NCBI GenBank assembly: GCA_003963075.1
Contig: RXJV01000057.1
Location: forward strand, 40,201 to 104,200
From: Burkholderiales bacterium
Lineage (GTDB): Bacteria; Pseudomonadota; Gammaproteobacteria; Burkholderiales; Burkholderiaceae_C
Length of the DNA: 64,000 bases
Direction of reading: 5' to 3'
Positions 1 to 8,150 of the stretch are shown piece after piece; the first letter of the stretch is position 1, and each line of letters starts with the position of its first letter. The position numbers and the translations under genes were made by a program. Below the pieces are notes generated by a model. That model ran no database searches. It was given only the letters and a program-made list of their open reading frames with translations, and was not told where the DNA came from.

Positions 1-230
1 ACGCGGCTGCCGCTGACGGTGTTGACCAGGTGCAGCGCCTTCAGCTCCTCGACCGCCGCCAGCACCTCGGCCTCGGTCACGTCCATCACCGGGTCGCGCG
101 CGGTCTTCTGATTGCAGCCGGCGGTCAGCGCATTGGCCGACAGCGGGTAGCTGTCGGGCACGGTGCTCTCCTTCTCGACCAGCACGGCCAGCACGCGGGC
201 CTCCAGCGGGGTCAGGCTTCTTTGATTCAT
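1..230 (-). CDS. YceH-family (DUF480) protein, N-terminal part
   Basis: Leftward gene cut by the window edge; 76 complete codons are visible. The protein begins MNQRSLTPLEARVLAVLVEK and continues through a stretch with TVPDSYPLSANALTAGCNQK. This matches the first winged-helix region of the YceH/DUF480 family, whose members are about 210-220 residues and have two winged-helix domains. The biochemical role of the family is not established. The start is the ATG at 230, which gives the family's usual N-terminus. The upstream SDR gene on the same strand ends 153 bp away, with hairpins between, so co-transcription is uncertain. Confidence 0.85.
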   Translation of the reverse strand, partial: MNQRSLTPLEARVLAVLVEKESTVPDSYPLSANALTAGCNQKTARDPVMDVTEAEVLAAVEELKALHLVNTVSGSR

Positions 231-283
231 GTCTTTGCTATTGCGGGTCGAGCGCCGGGCCGCTCCCAAGCCGGCCCGCCATG

Positions 284-334
284 GCGATGTTGCACGGGTT
301 GGATGCCCGTGCAATCGCCGTCCCCACGGGGGAC
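284..334. other. Two adjacent hairpins between SDR gene and yceH-like gene
   Basis: A perfect 9-bp inverted repeat, TTGCACGGG (290-298) and CCCGTGCAA (306-314) with a 7-nt loop, is followed at once by GTCCCC-ACG-GGGGAC (320-334). No T-run follows on either strand, so an ordinary intrinsic terminator is not proven. The position, downstream of the leftward SDR gene and upstream of the leftward YceH-like gene, would suit a transcript end or RNA-stability element. Confidence 0.4.
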
Positions 335-383
335 CGGCTGGACAGGCCCGCGTTCAGCGGAGCCGGGCCGGACGAGGGGCACA

Positions 384-1166
384 TCAAACTCCGAAACCGT
401 CGTCGGCCTGGATCACCGCGCCGTTGATGAAATGGCTCTCGTTGGCGCACAGCATCAGCAGGGCCGTGTCCAGATCCTTCGGCTGGCCCACGCGCTTGCG
501 CGGCAGCAGCTCCACCAGCTTCTGGCCCTGCTCGGTGCTCCAGTGGTGATGGTTGATCTCGGTGTCGATATAGCCCGGGCAGATCGCGTTCACATTGATG
601 CCGTACTTGCCCCACTCGAGGGCCATCGCACGGGTCATGTGGATGACGGCCGCCTTGCTCATCGCGTAGACGCCGATCTGCCCCAGCACGCGCAGGCCCG
701 CCATCGATGCGACGTTGACGATGCGCCCGCCGATGAAGGTGCCCGGCGCCGCACCACGCGCCCGGGCCAGCATGCGCTTGCCCACCTCCTGCGCGACGAA
801 GAAGGCGCCGCGCGTGTTGGTGTCCATCACGAAGTCGTAGTCGTTCTCGGTGACGTCGGTGAGGCGCTGGGTGGTGCTGACGCCGGAGTTGTTGATCAGG
901 ATGTCCAGCGTGCCGACCTCGGTCTCGGCATGGGCCACGGCGGCCTTGATGCTGGCGACGTCGGTGACGTCAAGCGGCACGACATGGGCGTCGCCGCCGC
1001 CGCCTTCGATCTCGGCGCGAAGGTCCTTGAGCCGCTCGATACGGCGGCCGGCCAGCACGACACAGGCACCGGCCTGGGCCAGGGTCTTGGCGAACTGCGC
1101 GCCCAGGCCGCTGGACGCACCGGTGACCAGGGCCACGCGGCCTTCGAGGTTGATGGAGTAACTCAT
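384..1166 (-). CDS. SDR-family NAD(P)-dependent oxidoreductase
   Basis: A 260-residue classical short-chain dehydrogenase/reductase. The dinucleotide-binding motif TGASSGLG lies at residues 15-22, NNSG near residue 92, the catalytic serine in VASMAG near 153, and the YxxxK pair in YAMSK near 166. The C-terminal FINGAVIQADDG is typical of the family. Length is normal. It resembles the 3-oxoacyl-ACP or acyl-CoA reductases often found near beta-oxidation genes, and the divergent neighbour encodes ETF:ubiquinone oxidoreductase, which supports a fatty-acid role. The substrate cannot be read from sequence. The ATG at 1166 is the first in frame and gives the expected N-terminus. Confidence 0.88.
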   Translation of the reverse strand: MSYSINLEGRVALVTGASSGLGAQFAKTLAQAGACVVLAGRRIERLKDLRAEIEGGGGDAHVVPLDVTDVASIKAAVAHAETEVGTLDILINNSGVSTTQRLTDVTENDYDFVMDTNTRGAFFVAQEVGKRMLARARGAAPGTFIGGRIVNVASMAGLRVLGQIGVYAMSKAAVIHMTRAMALEWGKYGINVNAICPGYIDTEINHHHWSTEQGQKLVELLPRKRVGQPKDLDTALLMLCANESHFINGAVIQADDGFGV

Positions 1167-1297
1167 GAGACGGCCTGTTGACGGGGTGGCACCGATCCTA
1201 CCGGGCTAGGCTGCTCACACTAAAAAAGCACGGTCGTTCGATTCGCGGTTCACCCTCTCTAGAATCGCGCGCAATTCAAAGCTGACGGAGACCCGGC

Positions 1298-2974
1298 ATG
1301 ACATCCGAAGAAATCCTGGCCCAGTTCGGCCCCCGCGAGTCCATGGAATACGACGTGGTCATCGTCGGCGGCGGCCCGGCCGGCCTCGCCACGGCCATCC
1401 GGCTCAAGCAGTTGAATCCCGACGCCAGCGTCGTCGTGCTCGAAAAGGGCTCGGAGCCGGGCGCCCACATCCTGTCCGGCGCGGTCATGGACCCGCGCGC
1501 CATCACCGAGCTGTTCCCGAACTGGCAGGAGCTCGGCGCACCGCTGCACCAGGCCGTGACCGGCGACGACGTGCTCTTCCTCAGCGAGACCGGCAGCACC
1601 CGCACGCCCGACTGGCTGGTGCCGCGCAACTTCCACAACCACGGCTGCTATGTGATCAGCCTGTCCGACGTGGTCAAGTGGATGGCCCAACAGGCCGAGA
1701 GCCTGGGCGTCGAGATCTTCCCCGGCTTCGCCGCCGCCGAGGTGCTCTACGACGAGCAGGGCCGGGTCAAGGGCGTGGCCACCGGCAACATGGGCCTGGG
1801 CAAGGACGGCCAGCCCAGCGACCACTTCCAGCTCGGCATGGAGCTGCTCGGCAAATACACCGTGTTCGCCGAAGGTGCGCGCGGCCACCTCGGCAAACAG
1901 CTGCTCGCCAAGTTCCGCCTGACCGAAGGCAAGGACACCCAGACCTTCGCCATCGGCATCAAGGAGCTGTGGGAGATCCCCGCCGACAAGGCCCAGCCCG
2001 GCAAGGTGGTGCACACCGCCGGCTGGCCGATGGAGGGCGACACCTTCGGCGGTGGCTTCCTCTACCACCTGGCGGACAACAAGGTCACGCTGGGTTTCGT
2101 CATCGGCCTGGACTACAGCAACCCCTACCTCAGCCCCTTCGAGGAGATGCAGCGCTGGAAGACCCACCCGGCCATCCGCGCCCACCTCGAAGGTGGCAAG
2201 CGCATCGGCTACGGCGCCCGTGCCATCAACAACGGCACGCCCCAGGCCCTGCCCAAGACCGTCTTCCCCGGCGGTGCGCTGATCGGCTGCGATGCCGGCT
2301 ACCTCAACGCCGCCCGCATCAAGGGCAGCCATGCGGCCATCAAGAGCGGCATGCTCTGCGCCGAGGCCCTGGCCCCGGCCCTGGTGGCTGGCCGTGCCCA
2401 GGACGAGCTGAGCGCCTACCCCGAGGCCTTCGAGCAGAGCTGGCTGAACGAAGAGCTGCAGCAGACCCGCAACTTCAAGCTCTGGTTCAAGAAGGGCAAG
2501 ACCACGGGCCAGCTGATGGCCGGCATCGAGCACTGGCTGCTGCCCAAGCTGGGTGTGGCCAACCCGCCGTGGACCCTGCACAACCACAAGGCCGATCACG
2601 AGGCGCTGCGCCCCGCGGCCGAGTGCGCCCGCATCAGCTACCCCAAGCCGGATGGCAAGCTGAGCTTCGACCGGCTGTCCTCGGTGTTCATCTCCAACAC
2701 CAACCACGAGGAGAACCAGCCCGCCCACCTGACGCTGAAGAACGACAGCGTGCCGGTGCAGGTCAACCTCGCGAAATTCGCCGGCCCCGAGAGCCGCTAC
2801 TGCCCCGCCGGCGTCTACGAGTTCGTGCCCGTCGAGGGCGGCAGCGGCGAGCGTCTGCAGATCAATGCGCAGAACTGCGTGCACTGCAAGACCTGCGACA
2901 TCAAGGACCCGACGCAGAACATCGTCTGGGTCACGCCGGAGGGCGGCGGCGGGCCGAACTACGCGGGCATGTGA
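1298..2974 (+). CDS. Electron transfer flavoprotein:ubiquinone oxidoreductase
   Basis: A 558-residue ETF-QO, the membrane-attached flavo/iron-sulfur enzyme that passes electrons from electron transfer flavoprotein to ubiquinone during fatty-acid and amino-acid oxidation. An FAD-binding Rossmann motif VVIVGGGPAGLA lies at residues 20-31. The C-terminal part carries a ferredoxin-like 4Fe-4S site: Cys in YCPAGVYEF, then CVHCKTC, and the protein ends GGGGPNYAGM as family members do. Length is typical (about 550). A GGAG sequence precedes the ATG. The gene diverges from the SDR gene, with 131 bp between them. Confidence 0.95.
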   Translation: MTSEEILAQFGPRESMEYDVVIVGGGPAGLATAIRLKQLNPDASVVVLEKGSEPGAHILSGAVMDPRAITELFPNWQELGAPLHQAVTGDDVLFLSETGSTRTPDWLVPRNFHNHGCYVISLSDVVKWMAQQAESLGVEIFPGFAAAEVLYDEQGRVKGVATGNMGLGKDGQPSDHFQLGMELLGKYTVFAEGARGHLGKQLLAKFRLTEGKDTQTFAIGIKELWEIPADKAQPGKVVHTAGWPMEGDTFGGGFLYHLADNKVTLGFVIGLDYSNPYLSPFEEMQRWKTHPAIRAHLEGGKRIGYGARAINNGTPQALPKTVFPGGALIGCDAGYLNAARIKGSHAAIKSGMLCAEALAPALVAGRAQDELSAYPEAFEQSWLNEELQQTRNFKLWFKKGKTTGQLMAGIEHWLLPKLGVANPPWTLHNHKADHEALRPAAECARISYPKPDGKLSFDRLSSVFISNTNHEENQPAHLTLKNDSVPVQVNLAKFAGPESRYCPAGVYEFVPVEGGSGERLQINAQNCVHCKTCDIKDPTQNIVWVTPEGGGGPNYAGM

Positions 2975-3013
2975 GCCAAGCGCCGTCCGGCACCGTGGCG
3001 GGCCGATCCGCTC

Positions 3014-3030
3014 GGGCGCAAAGAGCGCCC
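3014..3030. terminator. Weak bidirectional hairpin between convergent genes
   Basis: GGGCGC-AAAGA-GCGCCC forms a perfect 6-bp stem between the end of the rightward ETF-QO gene and the end of the leftward PaiB-like gene. There is no U-tract on either side, so intrinsic termination is only suggested by position. Confidence 0.35.
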
Positions 3031-3038
3031 TGCCCGAT

Positions 3039-3656
3039 CTAGGCTTCTAGACGAGCCATCCACTCGGCTGTCGCGCGGTCCTCGGCCCGGTCGGACGCCG
3101 CCAGCGCCTCGCGGATGCGCTGGCGCTCCACCGCCGCGCGGTTCTGGCTCAGCTTGAGCTTGAGCTCCCAGCGCGTCACGCGGATCCGGAAGCCGACGAT
3201 GGCGCCCAGCATCCTGTGCTGGAACTCTTCGGGCAGGCCGCGCCACTGCTCGGCATAGTCCGGCTCGAAGCGGCCGATCAGGCGCTTGAGCAGGCCGTCC
3301 TTGTCGGCCTCGCCGTCGATCAGCTCGACCTCGCCATAGGCATGCAGGGCCGCGTAGTTCCAGGTCGGCACGTTCTTGACCGATTCGTAGTGCCGGGGGC
3401 TGACATAGGCGCTCGGGCCGCTGAAGACGGCCAGCACCCGGCCCTGCTGCGACAGCCAGCCCCAGTGCGGATTGGCACGCGCCATATGGCCGTCGAGCAG
3501 CAGCCCGTCGCCCGAATTCAGCGCCACCAGCGGCGCATGGGTGCCAAAGCTCTGCCCCTGCGCATCCGGGCCCACCAGCAGGGCCAAGGGCTGTTCGTCG
3601 ATCAGCTGCAGCGCATGCTTGAAGTCGGTGGACGTGAAGTGGGCGGGCAGATACAC
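3039..3656 (-). CDS. PaiB-family FMN-binding protein
   Basis: A 205-residue protein of the PaiB/FMN-binding negative regulator family, related to split-barrel flavin-binding proteins. Family hallmarks are YLPAHF at the N-terminus, the HAPLVALNSGDGLLLDGHMARANPHW stretch in the first half (two histidine-containing parts) and VPTWNY in the middle. In Bacillus, PaiB acts with PaiA on sporulation and protease genes; the role here is unknown. I chose the GTG at 3656 because it gives the family N-terminus (VYLPAHF) and has GGAG just upstream. The in-frame ATG 150 bp further up would add a low-complexity tail and run into fdhD. Confidence 0.85.
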   Translation of the reverse strand: MYLPAHFTSTDFKHALQLIDEQPLALLVGPDAQGQSFGTHAPLVALNSGDGLLLDGHMARANPHWGWLSQQGRVLAVFSGPSAYVSPRHYESVKNVPTWNYAALHAYGEVELIDGEADKDGLLKRLIGRFEPDYAEQWRGLPEEFQHRMLGAIVGFRIRVTRWELKLKLSQNRAAVERQRIREALAASDRAEDRATAEWMARLEA

Positions 3657-3715
3657 GATGGACTCCAAAGGGCGCGCCAGCGCGACCGCGAGGGCGCGAT
3701 CATCGCGCAGCCGCG

Positions 3716-4573
3716 ATGGCCACCATGGCCACCGTTGAGGTCTTGCCGCTGCGGCCGGCGGCCCCCGCGGGCAACTCCTATCATCGCGGCCATGTGCAGT
3801 TCCCAAACTTTCGCGTGACCGACGCCCTGCTGAAGCTGCGCCCGGTCGGCGCCAGCGCCGACGAGGAGATCGCCGTCGAGATGCCGGTGGCGCTCACCGT
3901 CAACGGCGTGTCCCAGGCGGTGATGCTGGCCACGCCGGCGGACCTGGAAGACTTTGCGCTCGGCTTTGCGCTGGCCGAGGGCTGGATCCACCGCCCCGGC
4001 GAGCTGCTCGACATCGAGACCGAGGCCCGCGCCGACGGCATCGAACTGGCGCTGACCGTCACCGCCGCGCGTGAGCAGGGCCTGAAGCTGCGCCGCCGCC
4101 AGCTGGCGGGCCGCACCGGCTGCGGCCTGTGTGGCCTGGAAAGCCTGACGGACTTTGCCGCGCTGCAGCCGCCGCCGGTGCAACCGCCTGACGTGGCGCC
4201 CGCCGCGCTGGCGCGCGCGATGCTTGAACTGCGCCACGCCCAGGTGCTGAATGCGCGCTGCGGCGGCCTGCATGCGGCGGCCTGGTGCGCGCTGGACGGC
4301 GGCGTCGGGCTGGCGCGCGAGGACGTCGGCCGCCATAACGCGCTGGACAAACTGATCGGCGCCCGGGCCAAGACGGCGGCCGCCCGCGAGGCCGGCTTTG
4401 TCGCGATGTCCAGCCGCGCCAGCCACGAGCTGGTGCACAAGGCTGCCATGGCCGGCATCGGCCTGCTGGCCTGCGTGTCGGCACCGAGCAGCCTCGCAGT
4501 CGGCACCGCGCAGCGCCTGGGTCTGCAGCTGTGGGCCTTTGTGCGCGAAGGCCGCGCGACGCGCTACGCCTGA
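3716..4573 (+). CDS. fdhD: Formate dehydrogenase accessory sulfurtransferase FdhD
   Basis: A 285-residue FdhD. This protein transfers sulfur from IscS to the molybdenum cofactor before insertion into formate dehydrogenase. Seen: the conserved CGLCG cysteine pair after TGCGLCGLESL (about residue 140), REDVGRHNALDK (about residue 202) and the closing segment GIGLLACVSAPSSLAVGTA. Typical length is 260-285. The start is uncertain: ATG at 3716 or 3725, or a GTG at 3794 that would give 260 residues beginning QFPNFRVTDA. The gene diverges from the PaiB-like gene. No formate dehydrogenase gene is present in the window, so its client is elsewhere. Confidence 0.93.
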   Translation: MATMATVEVLPLRPAAPAGNSYHRGHVQFPNFRVTDALLKLRPVGASADEEIAVEMPVALTVNGVSQAVMLATPADLEDFALGFALAEGWIHRPGELLDIETEARADGIELALTVTAAREQGLKLRRRQLAGRTGCGLCGLESLTDFAALQPPPVQPPDVAPAALARAMLELRHAQVLNARCGGLHAAAWCALDGGVGLAREDVGRHNALDKLIGARAKTAAAREAGFVAMSSRASHELVHKAAMAGIGLLACVSAPSSLAVGTAQRLGLQLWAFVREGRATRYA

Positions 4574-4591
4574 GCCGGCGGGCGCCGCCGC

Positions 4592-5275
4592 TTACTTGCT
4601 TGCTTCCTTGGCTGCGTCCTTGGCCGCCGCGTCGGCGCGCTGGCGTTCGGCGCTCAGCCGCCGCAGCTCCGCGGCGATGCGGTCGCGTCCGCCCCGCTGC
4701 GCGAAATCGGCCGCGGTCAGCTCCTGCTCATTGGCCGCGCGCGGCTCGGCGCCGGCCTTGAGCAGCACCGGCACAAGGTCGCCATTGCCGTAGCGCGCCG
4801 CCATCATCAGCGGCGTCGTGCCGTTGTCGGAGCGGGCATTGATCTCGGCGCCCTGCTCGATCAGCCAGGCGGCCACGCCGTTGTCCGGGCCGCTGCAGGC
4901 GTAGTGCAGCGGCGTCCAGCCTTCGCGGTTGATCGCCGCGCCGCGCTTGACCAGGGCTTGCACCGCCGGCAGCGAACCGCGGATCGCGGCGATCATCAGC
5001 GGCGTCTCGCCCTGGGCATTGGGCTCGTCGATGCGCAATTGCGGCGACGCCAGCAGGCTGTCCAGCGCCCGCAGCGAGTTCTCGCGCAGTGCGACGAACA
5101 GGGCCTGGCGGCCGCGCGAGTCGGGCTGGTTGGGATCGACCCCCTTGAGCAACAGGCTGAGCACCGCGCGCGGATCGTTCAGCTCGGTGGCCAACACCAG
5201 GTCGTCGATGGGCGCGGCCTGCGCGCCAGCCCCGAGCGCCGCCGCCAGCAGCAGGGCAAGCAGCCGGGCCCTCAT
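4592..5275 (-). CDS. Secreted ankyrin-repeat protein
   Basis: A 227-residue protein with a signal peptide (MRARLLALLLAAALGAGAQA, cleavage predicted after AQA) followed by about four to five ankyrin repeats, seen as GETPLMIAAIRGSLPAVQAL, GWTPLHYACSG and GTTPLMMAARYGNGDLVPVL. The tail is rich in Lys, Ala and Glu. Ankyrin repeats bind proteins, so a periplasmic binding or scaffold role is likely, with no specific partner identifiable. The start overlaps the tatD stop by 4 nt, so it is probably the last gene of the mltG-tmk-holB-pilZ-tatD run. Confidence 0.88.
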   Translation of the reverse strand: MRARLLALLLAAALGAGAQAAPIDDLVLATELNDPRAVLSLLLKGVDPNQPDSRGRQALFVALRENSLRALDSLLASPQLRIDEPNAQGETPLMIAAIRGSLPAVQALVKRGAAINREGWTPLHYACSGPDNGVAAWLIEQGAEINARSDNGTTPLMMAARYGNGDLVPVLLKAGAEPRAANEQELTAADFAQRGGRDRIAAELRRLSAERQRADAAAKDAAKEASK

Positions 5276-6060
5276 GCGGTCACCGGCGGCAGCCCGAACA
5301 GGCGGCGCGTGTTGGCGGCCGTGATCGCCGCGAGTTCAGCGACCGGCAAGCCGACCGCGTCTGCGACCGCCCGGGCCACGTGGGGCACATAGGCCGGCGT
5401 GTTGGTTTTGCCGCGATGGGGCACCGGCGCCAGATAGGGGCTGTCGGTCTCGATCAGCAGGCGATCCAGCGGCAGCAGCCGGGCCAGATCGCGCAGGTCC
5501 TGCGCGTTCTTGAAGCTGACGATGCCGGAGAACGAGATGCAGTAGCCGCGCTCCACCGCCGCGAGCGCGACCTCGGCCGTCTCGGTGAAGCAGTGGAAGA
5601 CGCCGCCGGCCGCCTCGCCGCCCTCCTCGTCCAGCACGCGCAGCGTGTCGGCTGCACTCGACCGGGTGTGGATGACCAGGGGCTTGGCCGCCGCCCTGGC
5701 CGCGCGGATATGGACCCGAAAGCGCTCACGCTGCCAGTCCATGTCGGCGATGCTGCGGCCGTTCAGGCGGTAGTAGTCCAACCCGGTTTCGCCGATCGCG
5801 ACGACGCGCGGCAGCGCCGCCAGCCGCACCAGCTCGGCCACATCGGGCTCGCGCAGGCCCTCGGTGTCGGGATGCACGCCCACCGTGGCCCAGAGCTGGG
5901 GATGTTCCAGGGCCAGCGCGTGCACCGCCTCGAACTCCTCCATCTGGGTGCAGATGCAGATGGCCTGCACCACCTGGGCAGCGCGCATCTCCGCCAGGAT
6001 GTCGGGCAGCCGCTGCTTCAGCTCCGGAAAGCTGAGGTGGCAATGGGAATCAATGAACAT
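5272..6060 (-). CDS. tatD: TatD-family metal-dependent DNase
   Basis: A 262-residue TatD/YcfH hydrolase with a TIM-barrel amidohydrolase fold. Metal ligands are visible: DSHCHL at residues 4-9, the glutamate in GETGLDYY near 97, the histidine in VIHTRS near 134, HCFTE near 160 and the aspartate in IETDSPYLAPVP near 209. Family members act as 3'-5' DNases or D-aminoacyl-tRNA-type hydrolases. The product is cytoplasmic. It lies directly after the pilZ-like gene on the same strand, an order common in Burkholderiales and gamma-proteobacteria. Confidence 0.93.
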   Translation of the reverse strand: MFIDSHCHLSFPELKQRLPDILAEMRAAQVVQAICICTQMEEFEAVHALALEHPQLWATVGVHPDTEGLREPDVAELVRLAALPRVVAIGETGLDYYRLNGRSIADMDWQRERFRVHIRAARAAAKPLVIHTRSSAADTLRVLDEEGGEAAGGVFHCFTETAEVALAAVERGYCISFSGIVSFKNAQDLRDLARLLPLDRLLIETDSPYLAPVPHRGKTNTPAYVPHVARAVADAVGLPVAELAAITAANTRRLFGLPPVTA

Positions 6061-6074
6061 CGATCGGGGGCGGA

Positions 6075-6521
6075 TCAGAGGGTCTGCGTCGGCTTGCTTG
6101 AGGAGACGGCGGTGCCGAGGATTTCCTCGATACGCAGCCGGATCAGCCGCGTCTTCTCGTCGCCCGGGAAGCGCACGCCGACGCCCTGGGTGCGGCCGGC
6201 GGACGCGTTGGCCGGCGTCAGCCAGGCGACCTTGCCGGCCACCGGGTAGCGCTGGTTGTCGTCCGGCAGGGCCAGCAGCAGATAGACGTCTTCGCCCAGC
6301 TTGTAGTCGCGCGTCGTCGGCACGAACAGGCCGCCGTCGGTGAAGGCCGGGATATAGGCCGCGTACAGCGCCGACTTCTCGCGGAACACCAGCTGGATGA
6401 CGCTGGGCCGAGCGCCGGATGCGACACCCAGCCCCCCCACCGAAGGCAGCGGCATCGGACCGCCGATCTGGCTGGGCTGGAATTGCGTGCTCGGGCCGGG
6501 CTTGGAGGTGGCGTCGCTCAT
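6075..6521 (-). CDS. PilZ-domain protein
   Basis: A 148-residue PilZ protein. A disordered N-terminal tail of about 40 residues is followed by the PilZ barrel: PSVIQLVFREKSALYAAYIP, then GGLFVPTTRDYKLGEDVYLLLALP, and TQGVGVRFPGDE. The N-terminal RxxxR and D/NxSxxG residues that bind c-di-GMP are not seen, as expected for the type IV pilus PilZ subclass. Placement after holB is the classic holB-pilZ-tatD arrangement. Probable role: assembly of type IV pili at the inner face of the membrane. Confidence 0.88.
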   Translation of the reverse strand: MSDATSKPGPSTQFQPSQIGGPMPLPSVGGLGVASGARPSVIQLVFREKSALYAAYIPAFTDGGLFVPTTRDYKLGEDVYLLLALPDDNQRYPVAGKVAWLTPANASAGRTQGVGVRFPGDEKTRLIRLRIEEILGTAVSSSKPTQTL

Positions 6522-6534
6522 GGCCGGAGTGTAT

Positions 6535-7539
6535 TCACCGCGCGGCCGCCGCCATGGCGGCCTGGCCCTGCGCCACCAGCGCCTCGATCCACAGGCCGGC
6601 GTTCAGCGGATGGTCGGCATGGCGTGCCGCGCGACGCAGTTCGGCCTCCCAGGCCAGCAGCGGCGCCACGCGCCGGGGCTGCGGCAGCCCGGCCGGGTCG
6701 AAGAACTGGCCCGGCTGGCCATGGCCGCGGCGCAACAGGTCATGGCACAGCCGCTGCAGCGCATCGATGACCCGCGGCGGCGGCCAGTCCGACAGGGCCG
6801 CCACCTCGCCGCGCGCCACCCGCTTGGGCAGGGCCTGCCAGGCGGCATCGGTCAAGCCGGCCTCAAACCAGGCCAAGGCCTGCTGCGGCCGCCCGCCGGT
6901 CGCTGCCAGCAGCCCGGCCGCGTCCTTGACCCCCTGGGACGCCAGCCATGCCAGTGCGGCATCGGCCGCCGGCAGGGCCAGCGGCACGGGCTGGCAGCGA
7001 CTGCGAATCGTCGGCAGCAGGCTGGCGCTGTCATGGCTGGCCAGCGCAAAGCGCAGCAGGCCCGACGGTTCCTCAAGCGTCTTCAGCAGCGCATTGGCCG
7101 CAACGCCATTGAGGGCCTCGGCCGGAAAGATCACGACCACCTTGGCGCGGCCGCGCGCCGACGTGGCCTGGGCAAAGGCCAGCAGGTCGCGCACCGCCTC
7201 GACCTTGATCTCGCGGCTGGGCTTGGCCTTGCCGGCCTTGGCATCGGGCTCCTCGAAGGGCAGGCCCAGCGCGGCGCGCGCCGGCGCCTCCAGCGCCTCC
7301 GGCAGCAGCAGACGGAAGTCCGGGTGGGTGCCGCTCGCGAACAGCTTGCAGCTCGGGCACTGGCCGCAGGCCGGCGCACCGGGCGCGGCGGCTTCGCACA
7401 GCCAGCTCTGCGCGAGCTTGACGGCCAGCTCCAGCTGGCCCACGCCGGCCGGGCCCTGCACCAGCAGCGCATGCGAGCGGGCCCGCGCGAGCGCATCGGC
7501 CAGCGGCGCCTGCAGCCAGGGCAGATCGAGGTTCAGCAT
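6535..7539 (-). CDS. holB: DNA polymerase III subunit delta'
   Basis: A 334-residue delta-prime subunit of the DNA polymerase III clamp loader. The AAA+ fold begins at MLNLDLPWLQAPL. The Walker A region reads GPAGVGQLE, with Gln where ATP-binding subunits have Lys, as expected because delta-prime does not bind ATP. A CGQCPSC zinc-binding module follows near residue 58-64, with its fourth Cys shortly before. Later motifs are EALNGVAANALLKTLEEP and IRSRCQ (sensor region). Start at the ATG at 7539, overlapping the tmk stop by 7 nt, which suggests translational coupling; a longer open frame upstream is only the antisense of tmk. Confidence 0.93.
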   Translation of the reverse strand: MLNLDLPWLQAPLADALARARSHALLVQGPAGVGQLELAVKLAQSWLCEAAAPGAPACGQCPSCKLFASGTHPDFRLLLPEALEAPARAALGLPFEEPDAKAGKAKPSREIKVEAVRDLLAFAQATSARGRAKVVVIFPAEALNGVAANALLKTLEEPSGLLRFALASHDSASLLPTIRSRCQPVPLALPAADAALAWLASQGVKDAAGLLAATGGRPQQALAWFEAGLTDAAWQALPKRVARGEVAALSDWPPPRVIDALQRLCHDLLRRGHGQPGQFFDPAGLPQPRRVAPLLAWEAELRRAARHADHPLNAGLWIEALVAQGQAAMAAAAR

Positions 7540-8150
7540 GCCGGGTAGCGCTGCGCCAGCACCGCGAGCACGGCCTGGCCGACTTGCTCGACCGTACCGC
7601 TCGCGTCGATGCGCACGATGCGCTGCGGCGCCGCGGCCGCGCGGGCCGCATAGGCGGCGCGCACGCGCTCGAAGAAGTCGAGGTCCTGCTGCTCGATGCG
7701 GTCGGCCTCCCGGGCGCCTGCGCGGCGGGCCGCGGCCTGCGCGGCGGGCAGGTCGAACCACAGCGTCAGCTCGGGCTCGGTGCCTTGCTGCACCCAGTTG
7801 GCCAGCGGGTTGAGCACGCTCAGCGGCAGGCCGCGACCGCCGCCCTGATAGGCGAAGCTGGCATCGGTGAAGCGGTCGCAGAGCAGGGTCTTGCCGGCCG
7901 CAAGCGCCGGGCGGATGACGGTCTCGACATGGTCGCGCCGGCCCGCAAACATCAGCAGCAGCTCGGTCAGCGAGCCCATCGGCTGGTTCAGCACGATGTC
8001 GCGCAGCGTCTCGGCCAGCGGCGTGCCACCGGGCTCGCGGCTGAGCTGCACGTCGGCACCCCGCGCACGGAACCAGTCGGCCACGGCCCGGATATGGGTG
8101 GACTTGCCGGCACCGTCGATGCCCTCGAAGCTGATGAATCGTCCCGTCAC
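7533..8150 (-). CDS. tmk: Thymidylate kinase
   Basis: A 205-residue dTMP kinase that converts dTMP to dTDP for DNA synthesis. P-loop FEGIDGAGKSTH lies at residues 8-19, and the DR motif is in LLCDRFTDASFAYQGGGRGL near residue 92. The lid region has READRIEQQDLDFF. Length is typical. The start overlaps the mltG stop by 4 nt and the gene overlaps holB downstream, so the three form a tightly coupled unit. Confidence 0.96.
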   Translation of the reverse strand: MTGRFISFEGIDGAGKSTHIRAVADWFRARGADVQLSREPGGTPLAETLRDIVLNQPMGSLTELLLMFAGRRDHVETVIRPALAAGKTLLCDRFTDASFAYQGGGRGLPLSVLNPLANWVQQGTEPELTLWFDLPAAQAAARRAGAREADRIEQQDLDFFERVRAAYAARAAAAPQRIVRIDASGTVEQVGQAVLAVLAQRYPAC

